Shown here: positions 7,573 to 16,996 of the stretch, piece after piece
How positions within the stretch are numbered: position 1 is the first letter of the stretch
Layout of the letters: each line of letters opens with the position of its first letter
Assembly (NCBI GenBank): GCA_963513115.1
Contig: CAUPPN010000001.1
Span: 1-34,558 of the forward strand
From: JABCPO02 sp963513115
Lineage (GTDB): Bacteria > Bacillota > Clostridia > TANB77 > CAG-508
Direction of reading: 5' to 3'
Length of the DNA stretch: 34,558 nt
Notes under the pieces: generated by a model
The model's database searches: none
Told to the model about the DNA's origin: nothing
Seen by the model: only the letters and a program-made list of their open reading frames with translations
Position numbers and translations under genes: made by a program

Positions 7573-10335
7573 TTGAGTAGTTATAATGATAAAGAAGAAA
7601 GAGATAGAAGAAGAAAAGAAAGGCAAGAAAGAATAGCAAAAAGAGCCGAAAAAATACAAAAATATCAAGAAGGAGTTACGAACACTGTATACAATAGTAA
7701 TCGTGATTATTCTGACATGCATGTAAATCCATTAAGAACCAATGAGGCAGATTATAATTATTTAAATGGTAATGGACAATATTCAAATGAAAGTGTAAAG
7801 GATCTTGAAATGAGTAAGAAAAGATATAATAGATCTAGAGTAAATGAGAAAAAAAATAAAAATAAACAAAATAATAAAAAAACAAATAACAAAAATAATA
7901 ATGGTAAAAAGAAAAAAGGAAAATTAAGAAAGTTTATAGATATTATTCTTATATTAATAATACTTGTTATAGCTATGATAGCATATGTTTTCTTTTCAGT
8001 AGGTAAAGAATATAGGGTATCTAATGAAGACTTATTACTTAAAAATCAAAATACAGAAGTTTTTGATAGTGAAGGAACACAGATTGCAACATTGTCACTT
8101 GATGAAAAAAGAAAAGTAATGAAACTTTCAGAAATGTCTGAGTTTATACCAAATGCGTTTATAGCAATAGAGGATCAAAGATTCTATAATCATAGAGGAA
8201 TAGATCCTAAAAGAACAGTGGGTGCTGTAGTAAACTATGTAATAAAAAGAGGATCATCATCATATGGTGGTAGTACAATAACACAACAGTTAGTTAAAAA
8301 TATGACAAAAGATGATGAAAGAAATTGGAAAAGAAAAGTAAGAGAAATGGTAAGAGCAAGACAAATTGAAGACTTACTATCTAAAGATGAGATAATGGAA
8401 CTATATCTAAATCTAATATATGTTGGAGGAAATAATATTCATGGTATAGCACTTGGATCTGATTATTATTTCTCAAAAAATCCTAAAGATATATCATTAG
8501 AAGAAGCTGCATATATGGCAGGTATAAACCATATACCAGCAAATTACAATCCATTCATTTCAAAAAAGGATGATGAAAGTGAAGAAGAATTCAACAAAAG
8601 AAAAGAAGTAGTAGATACAAGAATCAAAACAAGAGTTAAAACTGTTCTTGGAAAAATGTTGGAATTAGGTAAAATAACAAAAGAACAACATGACGAAGCT
8701 GTAGCTAAAACAGAAAAAGGATTAGAATTTAAACAAGGAAGTTTAGCACAAAGTACTGTTAAATATTCATATATAGTAGATGCTGCAATTCAAGAATCAA
8801 TAGATGCATTAGTTGATGTAAAAAATATGTCACCAGATGTTGCAGAAAAGAAAATATATTCAGGTGGATATAAGATATATACAACACAAAAAACTGACTT
8901 ACAAAATATAGCAGAAGAAGAAATGAAAAAAGATAGATATATTAAAAAATCTAGAAAAAATAAAGATAAACATTCTCAAGCTGCAGCAATATTTGTAGAT
9001 AACGAAACAGGAGCTGTTGTATCTGCAGTAGGTGGATTAGGCGAAGAAGGCGTTAAAATAACTAGAGGGGACTGGAATAGAGTAACTAGAACAAAAAGAC
9101 AAATGGGATCTTCTATGAAACCAATAGGAGTAGTATGCCCAGGATTAGAAGCAGGAAAGCTAACAGCTGCATCTACATTTAATGATGCACCACTTAAGAT
9201 AGGTGGTTGGAATCCAAAAAATTATACTAGAAGATTTAAAGGTTGGATGACAATAAGAGAAGCAATAAAATTATCACAGAATATACCAAACGTAAAAGCA
9301 CTTCAACAAATTGGAATAGAAACATCATATAATTATTTAAAATCAGTAGATATGCCAGTTGTAGAACAAGATAAGACTTTAGGAGCATTAGCACTTGGTG
9401 GACTTACACAAGGTGCAACAGTTACAAATGCAGTAGGAGCATATCAAGCAATAGCAAATAATGGTGAATATATAAAACCACATTTTATATCTAAATTAGA
9501 AAATCAAAAAGGCGAAGAAATATACAAACCTAATATAGAAGCAAAAAGAGTACTTTCAAAACAAAATGCATTCATTGCACAAGATATATTACAAACAGTA
9601 GTAAGACCTGGAGGAACGGCACCATATTGTAGTATAAGTGGAGTAGATGTAGGAGCAAAGACAGGAACTTCAAATGATGATGTAGATAGATGGTTATGCG
9701 GATTCTCACCAAAATATACTGGTGCAGTATGGTATGGTTTTGATGAGGCAGAAACAGTATATTTCTCTGGTAACCCTGCAGGACAAATATTCTCTGCAAT
9801 ACTTAAAAAATACCATAAAGATAATAATAATTTGAGATTTGAAAAACCAGATGGAATAGTAGAAGTAAATGTATGTAATGTATCAGGTAAACTTCCTACA
9901 GGATCATGTTCAAGTGATGCAAGAGGAAGCAGAGTATACAAAGAATACTTTGTAAAAGGTACAGAACCTACAGAGAAATGTGATAAACACGTAACAGCAG
10001 AAATATGTACAATAGACGGACTACTTGCAACAGATGATACACTTCCTGAAAATAGAGCAACTAGAGGATTTATTGATCAACCAGAAGGCGGAACAGAAGA
10101 TTCTGCATATAGGAAACCAACTGCATATTCAAATGCACCTGGTAAGAAAGCAAAAGAGGAAGCAGAGGCCAAAGCTAAAGCAGAGGCAGAAGCTAAAGCA
10201 AGAGAAGAAGAGGAAAAGAAGAAAAGAGAACAACAAGAACAAGAAGGCAATAATAAAAAACCAGAAGAAAATAAGAAGCCTGGAACAGGTGATGGTGGAA
10301 AGCCACCAGAAAATCCTAAAAAACCTGAAAATTAA
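7573..10335 (+). CDS. Class A penicillin-binding protein (transglycosylase/transpeptidase, PBP1A type)
   Basis: A bifunctional peptidoglycan synthase that polymerises lipid II and cross-links stem peptides outside the membrane. It is 920 residues long. It has a long Lys/Asn-rich cytoplasmic tail (1 to about 118) and a membrane helix at about 121-141. The GT51 domain has EDQRFYNHRG with catalytic Glu200, and GGSTITQQLVKN follows. The transpeptidase domain has SxxK with Ser513 and Lys516, SQN at 568-570 and KTGTS at 696-700. After the catalytic core comes a Cys-bearing region (VCNVSGKLPTGSC) and then a low-complexity tail of Glu/Ala/Lys repeats and a Pro/Lys/Asn-rich end. The start is TTG at 7573, supported by AGAGGAGA ending 9 bases upstream. 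It is the first gene after a terminator and is 31 bases before cysS. Confidence 0.95.
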   Translation: MSSYNDKEERDRRRKERQERIAKRAEKIQKYQEGVTNTVYNSNRDYSDMHVNPLRTNEADYNYLNGNGQYSNESVKDLEMSKKRYNRSRVNEKKNKNKQNNKKTNNKNNNGKKKKGKLRKFIDIILILIILVIAMIAYVFFSVGKEYRVSNEDLLLKNQNTEVFDSEGTQIATLSLDEKRKVMKLSEMSEFIPNAFIAIEDQRFYNHRGIDPKRTVGAVVNYVIKRGSSSYGGSTITQQLVKNMTKDDERNWKRKVREMVRARQIEDLLSKDEIMELYLNLIYVGGNNIHGIALGSDYYFSKNPKDISLEEAAYMAGINHIPANYNPFISKKDDESEEEFNKRKEVVDTRIKTRVKTVLGKMLELGKITKEQHDEAVAKTEKGLEFKQGSLAQSTVKYSYIVDAAIQESIDALVDVKNMSPDVAEKKIYSGGYKIYTTQKTDLQNIAEEEMKKDRYIKKSRKNKDKHSQAAAIFVDNETGAVVSAVGGLGEEGVKITRGDWNRVTRTKRQMGSSMKPIGVVCPGLEAGKLTAASTFNDAPLKIGGWNPKNYTRRFKGWMTIREAIKLSQNIPNVKALQQIGIETSYNYLKSVDMPVVEQDKTLGALALGGLTQGATVTNAVGAYQAIANNGEYIKPHFISKLENQKGEEIYKPNIEAKRVLSKQNAFIAQDILQTVVRPGGTAPYCSISGVDVGAKTGTSNDDVDRWLCGFSPKYTGAVWYGFDEAETVYFSGNPAGQIFSAILKKYHKDNNNLRFEKPDGIVEVNVCNVSGKLPTGSCSSDARGSRVYKEYFVKGTEPTEKCDKHVTAEICTIDGLLATDDTLPENRATRGFIDQPEGGTEDSAYRKPTAYSNAPGKKAKEEAEAKAKAEAEAKAREEEEKKKREQQEQEGNNKKPEENKKPGTGDGGKPPENPKKPEN

Positions 10336-10366
10336 ATATATAAAAAGATGATATTGGAGGAAATAG

Positions 10367-11839
10367 ATGGAAGAAAAAAAGGACATTTACATATATAATA
10401 CATATGGAAAAGAAAAACAGAAATTAGAAACAATAAAAAGCGGAATATGTAGTATATATAGTTGTGGACCTACAGTATATGACTATGCTCATATAGGAAA
10501 TTTCAGATATTTCCTTTTTGTTGATCTTTTAAGAAGAACATTAAAACAAGATGGATATATTCTAAATCATGTTATGAATATAACAGATGTAGGGCATTTA
10601 GTATCAGATAGTGATTATGGTGAAGATAAGATGTTAAAAGCTGCAAGAAGAGAAAAAAAATCACCATTTGAAATCGCAAGATATTATGAAAAAGCATTTT
10701 TAGAAGATATGGAAAAGCTTAATATATCAAAGCCTGAAAAGATAGTTAGGGCTACAGATAATATTAAGATAATGGAAGAATATGTTAAAAAAATTATAGA
10801 AAATGGATATGCATATGAAACAGAAGATACAGTATATTTTGATACATCAAAGTTAGATAAATATGGTGTACTTTCAGCTCATAATAATGAACAAATGGCA
10901 GGAGCAAGAATAGAATTTGATAAAGAAAAAAGAAATGAAACAGATTTTGCAATTTGGATTAAGGCACCTGAAAATCATATTATGAAATGGGATTCCTTTT
11001 TTGGAAAATCATATCCTGGATGGCATATTGAATGTAGTGCAATGTCTGAAGAATATTTAGGCAATCACTTTGACATTCATACAGGCGGTGAAGATCATAT
11101 TCATATACACCATGAAAATGAAATAGCTCAAAGCAAAGGACATTCAAATACAAATAGTTTACCTGCAAAATATTGGATGCATTCAGGATTTTTAAGAATA
11201 GACGGCGGAAAGATGAGCAAAAGCCTTCAAAATACATATACAATATCTGATTTAGAAAAAAGAGGATTTAACGCATTAGATTTTAAGTATTTTACATTTT
11301 CTTCAAGTTACAGGATTGCACTAAATTTTACGTTTGATGCACTTAAAGCGAGTAAGGATTCATTATTTAATTTAAGAAAAATATATTTTGAATCTAAAAA
11401 AACAACAGAAAAGAAACAAGAAGAAATATTAAACTCTGAAAAGATAAAATTAACTAAGGAAGTAGTTTCTGAAAAAATAGAAGAGTTTTATAATGCAATA
11501 TATGATGATTTAAATGTAACAAAAGGACTAGGAATTGTATGGCAAGTAGCAAAATATTCACCAGATAATATGATATGTGAATTTTTAGATGAAGTAGATA
11601 AGATACTAGGACTTAAACTTTCAGATGAAAAAATATATAATAATTCATTAAAAGAATATAATGAAAAAATAGAAATATCTGATCTTCCAGAAAATATACA
11701 AGAAATAATAGCTAGAAGAAAAAAAGCAAGAAAAGAAAAAGACTATGAATTGTCTGATAAGTTAAGAGATGAGTTAAATAGTTTGGGATATATAGTAATA
11801 GACGAAAAAGATGAAATGAGGATAGAAAAAAATGGATAA
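10367..11839 (+). CDS. cysS: Cysteinyl-tRNA synthetase
   Basis: Class I aminoacyl-tRNA synthetase that charges tRNA-Cys in the cytoplasm; 490 residues, slightly above the bacterial norm. The first zinc ligand is Cys33 in SCGPTVYDY, and the HIGH motif is HIGN at 42-45. Further zinc ligands are Cys223 (WHIECSAMS) and His248/Glu252 (HHENEIA). The KMSKS motif is intact at 282-286. The C-terminal helical region with ARRKKARKEKDYELSDKLRDE matches the DALR/anticodon-binding end. RBS is TTGGAGG. There are only 31 bases between the PBP stop and this start, so there is no room for a T-box leader, and it is probably transcribed with the PBP gene. Its last 8 bases overlap the FemX-like gene. Confidence 0.97.
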   Translation: MEEKKDIYIYNTYGKEKQKLETIKSGICSIYSCGPTVYDYAHIGNFRYFLFVDLLRRTLKQDGYILNHVMNITDVGHLVSDSDYGEDKMLKAARREKKSPFEIARYYEKAFLEDMEKLNISKPEKIVRATDNIKIMEEYVKKIIENGYAYETEDTVYFDTSKLDKYGVLSAHNNEQMAGARIEFDKEKRNETDFAIWIKAPENHIMKWDSFFGKSYPGWHIECSAMSEEYLGNHFDIHTGGEDHIHIHHENEIAQSKGHSNTNSLPAKYWMHSGFLRIDGGKMSKSLQNTYTISDLEKRGFNALDFKYFTFSSSYRIALNFTFDALKASKDSLFNLRKIYFESKKTTEKKQEEILNSEKIKLTKEVVSEKIEEFYNAIYDDLNVTKGLGIVWQVAKYSPDNMICEFLDEVDKILGLKLSDEKIYNNSLKEYNEKIEISDLPENIQEIIARRKKARKEKDYELSDKLRDELNSLGYIVIDEKDEMRIEKNG

Positions 11840-12938
11840 TACAAATGATTTAAGCAAAAAAATACCAGAAGGAATAGACGAAAGTTTAGCAAAAGAATAT
11901 AAAGAGTTTTTACTTGAAACAAAAAAATGTAATTTTCAACAATCAATAGAATGGTCTAATTTAAAAGAATTTTGGAAAAAAAGATTAGTTGTATCAAGAA
12001 ATGAAGAAGGTAAAATTGTAGGAGGAGTGCTTCTTTGGATAAGAAGTATAAAACTTGTAGGAACTATAATATATGTAGCAAGAGGGCCTGTATGTGATAG
12101 TCACGATAGAAAAGTATTAGAAGACTTAACAAAGCAAATGGAGCAAATTGCTAAAGAAGAAAATGCAATGGCAATACTTATGGAACCTGATATATTAGAT
12201 GAAGATACAGAATTTAAAAAGATTGCAAAAGACTTAGGATATAAAATAGACGATAATTCGAAAAGTTTTAAAGACCAAATTAATCCAAGATTTGTATTTA
12301 GATTAAATTTAGAAGGAAAAACAGAAGAACAATTGCTTAAAGAATTTCAACAAAAGACAAGATATAATGTTAGATATGCGAAGAGAAAAGGTGTTGAAAT
12401 ATATGAAGGTACAAAAGACGATTTAAAAGATTTTCAAAGAATAATGGAAGAAACTGGAAAAAGAGATGATTTTGGAATTAGAAACCTAGAATACTTTGAG
12501 AAAATGCATGACTATATGGGAAAAGAACATTTTAAATTACTTATGGCAAAACATGAAGAAGATGTAATTGCAGGAATAATACTAATAACATATGGTAACA
12601 AAGTATGGTACCTATATGGTGCAAGTTCTAATACAAAAAGAAATTTAATGCCAAATTATCTATTACAATGGAATGGTATTAAATATGCTAAAGAATACGG
12701 AGCAGATATATATGACTTTAGAGGTGTACCAGGAGTAATAGAAGGAGAAAAAGATCATCCACAATACGGATTATATAGGTTTAAAAAAGGATTTAATGCA
12801 GACTTTACTGAGTTTGTAGGACAAGTATATATGCCAATTAAACCTTTAACATACAAATTCTTTATGTGGGGACAAAAAACAAATAGGAAATATGGTGGAG
12901 CGTTAGGAAAGATACTTGGTATATTTAAAAGAAAATAA
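11832..12938 (+). CDS. FemX/FemAB-type aminoacyl-tRNA-dependent peptidoglycan transferase
   Basis: FemABX-family enzymes add amino acids from aminoacyl-tRNA to the lysine side chain of lipid II or of the bridge, at the inner membrane face. This 368-residue protein shows the two-GNAT-fold layout. The first part carries CNFQQSIEWSNLKEFW and GTIIYVARGPVCD. The RFVFRLNL and EFQQKTRYNVRYAKRKGV signature is near residues 155-195, and YLYGASSNTKRNLMPNYLLQW is near 258-278. YDFRGVPGV and YRFKKGFNADFTEFVG complete the family pattern. It is encoded in an 8-base overlap with cysS, indicating translational coupling. Which amino acid and which acceptor it uses cannot be read from the sequence. Typical family length is about 340-420. 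Confidence 0.9.
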   Translation: MDNTNDLSKKIPEGIDESLAKEYKEFLLETKKCNFQQSIEWSNLKEFWKKRLVVSRNEEGKIVGGVLLWIRSIKLVGTIIYVARGPVCDSHDRKVLEDLTKQMEQIAKEENAMAILMEPDILDEDTEFKKIAKDLGYKIDDNSKSFKDQINPRFVFRLNLEGKTEEQLLKEFQQKTRYNVRYAKRKGVEIYEGTKDDLKDFQRIMEETGKRDDFGIRNLEYFEKMHDYMGKEHFKLLMAKHEEDVIAGIILITYGNKVWYLYGASSNTKRNLMPNYLLQWNGIKYAKEYGADIYDFRGVPGVIEGEKDHPQYGLYRFKKGFNADFTEFVGQVYMPIKPLTYKFFMWGQKTNRKYGGALGKILGIFKRK

Positions 12939-13026
12939 TATAAAATGTTTTAAATATATGTATAGATATAATTAAAAATACAAATACAAATACAAATATA
13001 AAAAAATAAATAGAAAGATTTAATAT

Positions 13027-13956
13027 ATGGAAAATAATAAGAACAACAGTAACAATAACAGTGAAGATAATATAGGAAATATTGGAAATATTATAACAGA
13101 AAAAGTAAAAGATGAAGTTACAAATGTTGCATTAAAAAAAGGATCTACATTTTTTGATAAGTTCAAACGTAGTATATATGATATTAAAAATTCAAACGAT
13201 ATAATAACAGAAACAGATAATGGCCATAAAAAATATATGGCAATAATATTAATTGTCTTATCTTTAATTTTATCAGCCTTATTATATAATTTTGGAAATA
13301 AAAATAGTGAAGTAGAATTAATAGCAAATGAAAAAATATTTGAAAAATTACAAAATACCGAAAGTGGATTTTCATATGATAATGATAAAAGAACTGAACA
13401 TGTTATAGAAAAAAATAAGACTGCTGTTATATTTGACACAAGACAAATAGAACTTTCTAAAATAATAGAAGAAAATGAAAATGCATTAAAAGATCCTAAT
13501 ACAAAATATGATAAAATAACTCTTTTAACTAAAGAAAATGTAATTATATTTGTAAAAAATACAAAACCTATAACATATGATTTTGATTCGAAAGAATCAA
13601 GAGAAGCCTTAATGCAAGTAATTAAACTTTCTAAAAATGGCTTTTTAATATTTTTAATAATTACATTAGTTAGCTTTATACAAATATATATAATATATAT
13701 ATTAATATTTAAAACAATTGGGAAACTTACTGTAAGTATATTTTCCGGGTTAACTAAATATGATATAACTAAAGAAGAAGCAAATAAGATAGCAACATAT
13801 AGTGCAACAGTACCAACAATACTATTTGTAGTATTTAATATACTTAAGAAATTTATTAAAATTGATATGAGTATTTTATTAGTTTTATTAATATTAATAT
13901 ATTGCATATATGTTATACAAATGATGACAGGATTAAAGCAGAAAGGAAAAAAATAG
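13027..13956 (+). CDS. DUF1189-like integral membrane protein
   Basis: The 309-residue protein has a polar Asn/Lys-rich N-terminal tail, one membrane helix at about 74-94, and an extracytoplasmic domain with VIFDTRQIE and LLTKENVIIF. Three or four further helices follow (about 205-230, 255-275, 280-300). The D-T dyad, the following L-x-x-d-x-i-i strand, and a later YSATVPTILF helix resemble DUF1189 membrane proteins. That match is by eye and the function of the family is not established. The ribosome site is weak (GAAAG). The stop is 3 bases before ftsH, so the two are surely cotranslated, and a role with membrane-protein quality control is a reasonable guess only. Confidence 0.55.
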   Translation: MENNKNNSNNNSEDNIGNIGNIITEKVKDEVTNVALKKGSTFFDKFKRSIYDIKNSNDIITETDNGHKKYMAIILIVLSLILSALLYNFGNKNSEVELIANEKIFEKLQNTESGFSYDNDKRTEHVIEKNKTAVIFDTRQIELSKIIEENENALKDPNTKYDKITLLTKENVIIFVKNTKPITYDFDSKESREALMQVIKLSKNGFLIFLIITLVSFIQIYIIYILIFKTIGKLTVSIFSGLTKYDITKEEANKIATYSATVPTILFVVFNILKKFIKIDMSILLVLLILIYCIYVIQMMTGLKQKGKK

Positions 13957-13959
13957 CAA

Positions 13960-16020
13960 ATGAATAAGCAAAAAAAAGGAAATGACAACAAACAAAAAAA
14001 TAATGATAAAATAATGGCTATAATATCAGCTATTATTGCAGTTATTATACTATATACAATATATGGTTTATTATTTAAAAATAATGACGAAAACATACGT
14101 GAAAAGTTAGAAAAAGAATATACATATAGCCAATTTATGCAAGATTTAGAAGATGATAAGGTTTCTAAAATAGCTGGTATTGCAAATAGCAAGACAATGG
14201 ATATTGTTTTAAAAACAGAAGAGCAAATAGCAAAAGAAAATGAGATAAGAAAAGAACATGAAAATAATAAAGTAGAAACAAAAAAAGCGTTAGAAAAATA
14301 TAATATAGATCTTGAAGAAGCTAGAAGAAAAAAAGCAAAAGAAGAATTTTTAAATCCTTCTAATCTTTTTAAGAGTAAAGAAGAGAAAAAAGAACAAGAA
14401 AAAGAATATAAGAAAACAAATAAAAAACTATATATACCAACAATGGATGCATTTAGTAAGTTTGTAGGTGAAAAAATTACTGAAGGAAAAAATGTTATAT
14501 ATAATGTAGCTGATATACCACAAGCTGGTAAAATGATTAAATCAATAATTGGTTTAATACCAAGTATATTGATAATTGCTATGATGTATATGATATACAA
14601 AATGCAAGATATTGGAAGTAAGTCTAAACAATCTAGTGATGACTTAGCAAGAGATACAGATATTAAATTTGATGATGTTGCAGGATTGGATGAAGAAAAA
14701 GATCAATTGATGGAAATAGTAGACTTCTTAAAAGAACCAGAAAAGTATGAAAATATGGGAGCTAAAATACCTAGAGGAATATTACTATATGGTGATCCAG
14801 GAACAGGTAAAACACTTATTGCAAAAGCAATAGCAGGTGAAGCTGACGTACCATTTATATCAATGAGTGGATCAGAGTTTATTGAAATGTTTGCAGGATT
14901 AGGAGCACAAAGAGTAAGAAGACTATTTGAAAGAGCAAGAAAAATTGCACCTTGTATAATATTCATAGACGAAATTGATGCAATTGGAGCAAGAAGAGCA
15001 GCAAACTCTAATGAAAGTGAAAATAATCAGACATTAAATCAATTATTAGTTGAAATGGATGGATTCAATACTGGAGATAATGTAATTGTACTTGCAGCAA
15101 CAAACAGGCCAGAAATGCTAGATAAGGCGCTTTTAAGACCGGGTAGATTTGATAGACAAATAATAATTCCTACACCAGATAGTAAGGGAAGAGAAGAAAT
15201 ACTTAAAATACATGCTAAGAATAAGAAGTTTGCAAAAGATTTTTCTTTTGCAGAATTAGCAAAAGATACTGCAGGATTTTCTGGAGCAGAACTTGCAAAT
15301 TTATTAAATGAAGCTGCAATACTTGCAACTAAATCAAGAAATGAATATATTACAAAAGTGAATTTAGATGAGGCATATAGGAAGGTTGTAATAGGCCTTG
15401 AAAAACAAAATAGGGTAATATCAGAAAAAGAAAGAAGAATTACAGCATATCATGAATCAGGACATGCAATAGTAAGTTATATGCTTGAAACACAAGATGA
15501 TGTAAAAGAAGTTACAATAGTTCCTAGAGGAGTTGCAGGTGGATATACAATGTATAAGCAACAAGAAGATAAGCAATATATAACTCAAAGAGAACTTGAA
15601 GAACAAATGATATCACTTTTAGGTGGAAGGGCTGCAGAATATATAATATTTACTGATGTAACTACAGGAGCAAGTAACGATTTAGAAAGAGCATCACAAA
15701 TTGCAAGAGCGATGATAGTTACATATGGTATGAGTAAAACATTAGGACCTGTTTCACTTAAGGTAGAAGAACCATACGAGCTTAACTATTATGGAGAAGA
15801 AATATTTAAAAATATTGGAAATGAAGTAAGAAAAAGAGTAGAAGATGCATATGATGTTGCAAGGAAGATATTAACAGATAATATTGAAAGGTTACATTAT
15901 TTAGCAGAGGAGTTATTAGAAAAAGAAAGAATAGATGAACATGAATTTGAAAGAATTATGAATACAGATATTAACAAATTGGATAATAACTATGATAATG
16001 AAAATGATAATAAAAACTAA
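13960..16020 (+). CDS. ftsH: FtsH, membrane-anchored ATP-dependent zinc metalloprotease
   Basis: FtsH degrades misassembled membrane proteins and short-lived regulators. The 686-residue protein has membrane helices at about 18-39 and 198-216, with a domain between them that includes a charged insert rich in Glu/Lys (about 90-155), larger than usual. The AAA module has Walker A GDPGTGKT at 278-285, Walker B IIFIDEID with Asp337 and Glu338, and the second region of homology TNRPEMLDKALLRPGRFDRQ. The zinc site is HESGH at 498-502 with the third ligand probably Asp574 in SNDLERASQIAR. The pore loop reads MFAGLG at 310-315 instead of the common MFVGVG. It follows the DUF1189-like gene by 3 bases and precedes a small membrane-protein gene. 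Confidence 0.97.
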   Translation: MNKQKKGNDNKQKNNDKIMAIISAIIAVIILYTIYGLLFKNNDENIREKLEKEYTYSQFMQDLEDDKVSKIAGIANSKTMDIVLKTEEQIAKENEIRKEHENNKVETKKALEKYNIDLEEARRKKAKEEFLNPSNLFKSKEEKKEQEKEYKKTNKKLYIPTMDAFSKFVGEKITEGKNVIYNVADIPQAGKMIKSIIGLIPSILIIAMMYMIYKMQDIGSKSKQSSDDLARDTDIKFDDVAGLDEEKDQLMEIVDFLKEPEKYENMGAKIPRGILLYGDPGTGKTLIAKAIAGEADVPFISMSGSEFIEMFAGLGAQRVRRLFERARKIAPCIIFIDEIDAIGARRAANSNESENNQTLNQLLVEMDGFNTGDNVIVLAATNRPEMLDKALLRPGRFDRQIIIPTPDSKGREEILKIHAKNKKFAKDFSFAELAKDTAGFSGAELANLLNEAAILATKSRNEYITKVNLDEAYRKVVIGLEKQNRVISEKERRITAYHESGHAIVSYMLETQDDVKEVTIVPRGVAGGYTMYKQQEDKQYITQRELEEQMISLLGGRAAEYIIFTDVTTGASNDLERASQIARAMIVTYGMSKTLGPVSLKVEEPYELNYYGEEIFKNIGNEVRKRVEDAYDVARKILTDNIERLHYLAEELLEKERIDEHEFERIMNTDINKLDNNYDNENDNKN

Positions 16021-16087
16021 AAACTAAAAACTAATTAAGAAAACAAAATTAAAATAATAACAATACTTAGATACTAAGGAGGAAAGC

Positions 16088-16387
16088 ATGTTTGATCAAT
16101 TAGGAGAAAAATTAAATAATATTGATGCTAAGTCACTTGCTAAAATAATGTTAACTGTAGGTATAATTGGTATAATAGTTATTTCAATTTTGATTGTTAG
16201 AATAGTTAAGGTTTCAGAAAAACAAAAAGAAGAAATAAGAAAAAATAGGAATAATTCTGCACCTGTATCAGAACAAATGGATAAATTAAAAAATGAAATA
16301 ATTAAAAGTCAAGAAAAGAATAATGGTACTACTTTAAACCAAGAATATAATGATATTATATTTCAACCAAAGAAATTAAATGATTAA
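16088..16387 (+). CDS. Small single-pass membrane protein of unknown function
   Basis: The 99-residue protein has an amphipathic start (FDQLGEKLNNIDAKSLAK), one membrane helix at about 19-42, and a charged cytoplasmic-type tail predicted as coiled coil (EKQKEEIRKNRNN). AGGAGGAAAGC precedes the ATG. It lies 67 bases after ftsH and 18 before the pssD-like gene. The reading is solid because of the RBS, tight spacing and codon usage like its neighbours, but I recognise no family. It might accompany FtsH or the glycosyltransferase pair. Confidence 0.7.
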   Translation: MFDQLGEKLNNIDAKSLAKIMLTVGIIGIIVISILIVRIVKVSEKQKEEIRKNRNNSAPVSEQMDKLKNEIIKSQEKNNGTTLNQEYNDIIFQPKKLND

Positions 16388-16405
16388 TATTCAAGAGAGA
16401 AAATA

Positions 16406-16996
16406 ATGAAAAAAAAAATAATAGATAATGCAGAAATAAAAAAAGAAAGTAATAATATATATAGAGAAAATAATATAAATAGTAATATAGAAAATAAAAA
16501 GAAGAATAAAAATAAAAAAATAATATATATATCTAGTATGGGTGGTCACTTAAAAGAATTATTAATGCTTGAAAAACTTTTTGATAAATATGATACAACA
16601 ATAATTACAGAAAAAACTGATGCAACTAAAAATCTAAAAGAAGATATTTTAAAAAAGCATAAAAATACTAAAACATATTATTTAGAATATGGTACAAAGC
16701 ATAATATATTTCCATACATTGGTATATTTTTAAAAAATATATTTCTTTCATTTAAATATTTTAAAAAAGTAATGCCAGATATAGTAATAACAACAGGAAC
16801 ACATACAGCTGTTCCTATGTGTTTTATTGCAAAAATTTTTAATAAAAAGGTTATATATATTGAAACATTTGCAAGTGTAACAGGCGGAAGCTTAGCAGGT
16901 AAAATAGTATATCCAATAGCAGATGAGTTTATTGTACAATGGAAAGAAATGCTTAAAAAATATCCAAATGCTAAATACTTAGGAGGTATATTTTAG
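16406..16996 (+). CDS. pssD: Alg14-like (PssD/Cps14F) glycosyltransferase subunit
   Basis: The membrane-recruiting half of a split GT-B (GT28-like) enzyme. It is 196 residues with an Asn/Lys-rich N-terminal extension of about 38 residues, then the first Rossmann strand IIYISSMGGHLKELLML with GGH at 46-48. PDIVITTGTHTAVPM and VIYIETFASVTGGSLAGKI follow, all typical of Alg14/PssD. The protein ends in the family-like LGGIF. In this family the subunit binds the lipid-linked acceptor and recruits the Alg13-like partner, which supplies nucleotide-sugar binding. Its TAG stop shares a base with the GTG start of that partner, so production is coupled. The sugar added is not deducible. Confidence 0.88.
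   Translation: MKKKIIDNAEIKKESNNIYRENNINSNIENKKKNKNKKIIYISSMGGHLKELLMLEKLFDKYDTTIITEKTDATKNLKEDILKKHKNTKTYYLEYGTKHNIFPYIGIFLKNIFLSFKYFKKVMPDIVITTGTHTAVPMCFIAKIFNKKVIYIETFASVTGGSLAGKIVYPIADEFIVQWKEMLKKYPNAKYLGGIF

Noticed and set aside
9504..9941. Minus-strand 145-codon frame inside the PBP transpeptidase domain
   Set aside because: It lies fully antisense to catalytic motifs, with no RBS or recognisable domain.
10025..10351. Plus-strand 108-codon frame inside the PBP 3' end
   Set aside because: It is a shifted frame of the Glu/Ala/Lys low-complexity tail and encodes Lys/Gln repeats without its own RBS.
10336..10366. T-box or other riboswitch upstream of cysS
   Set aside because: Only 31 bases separate it from the PBP gene, with no stem or T-box sequence.
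13020..14600. Long minus-strand open frame (526 codons) opposite the DUF1189-like gene and ftsH
   Set aside because: It is antisense to well-supported genes, is extremely rich in Ile/Phe/Leu/Ser as expected from A-rich coding strands, and has no family motif.
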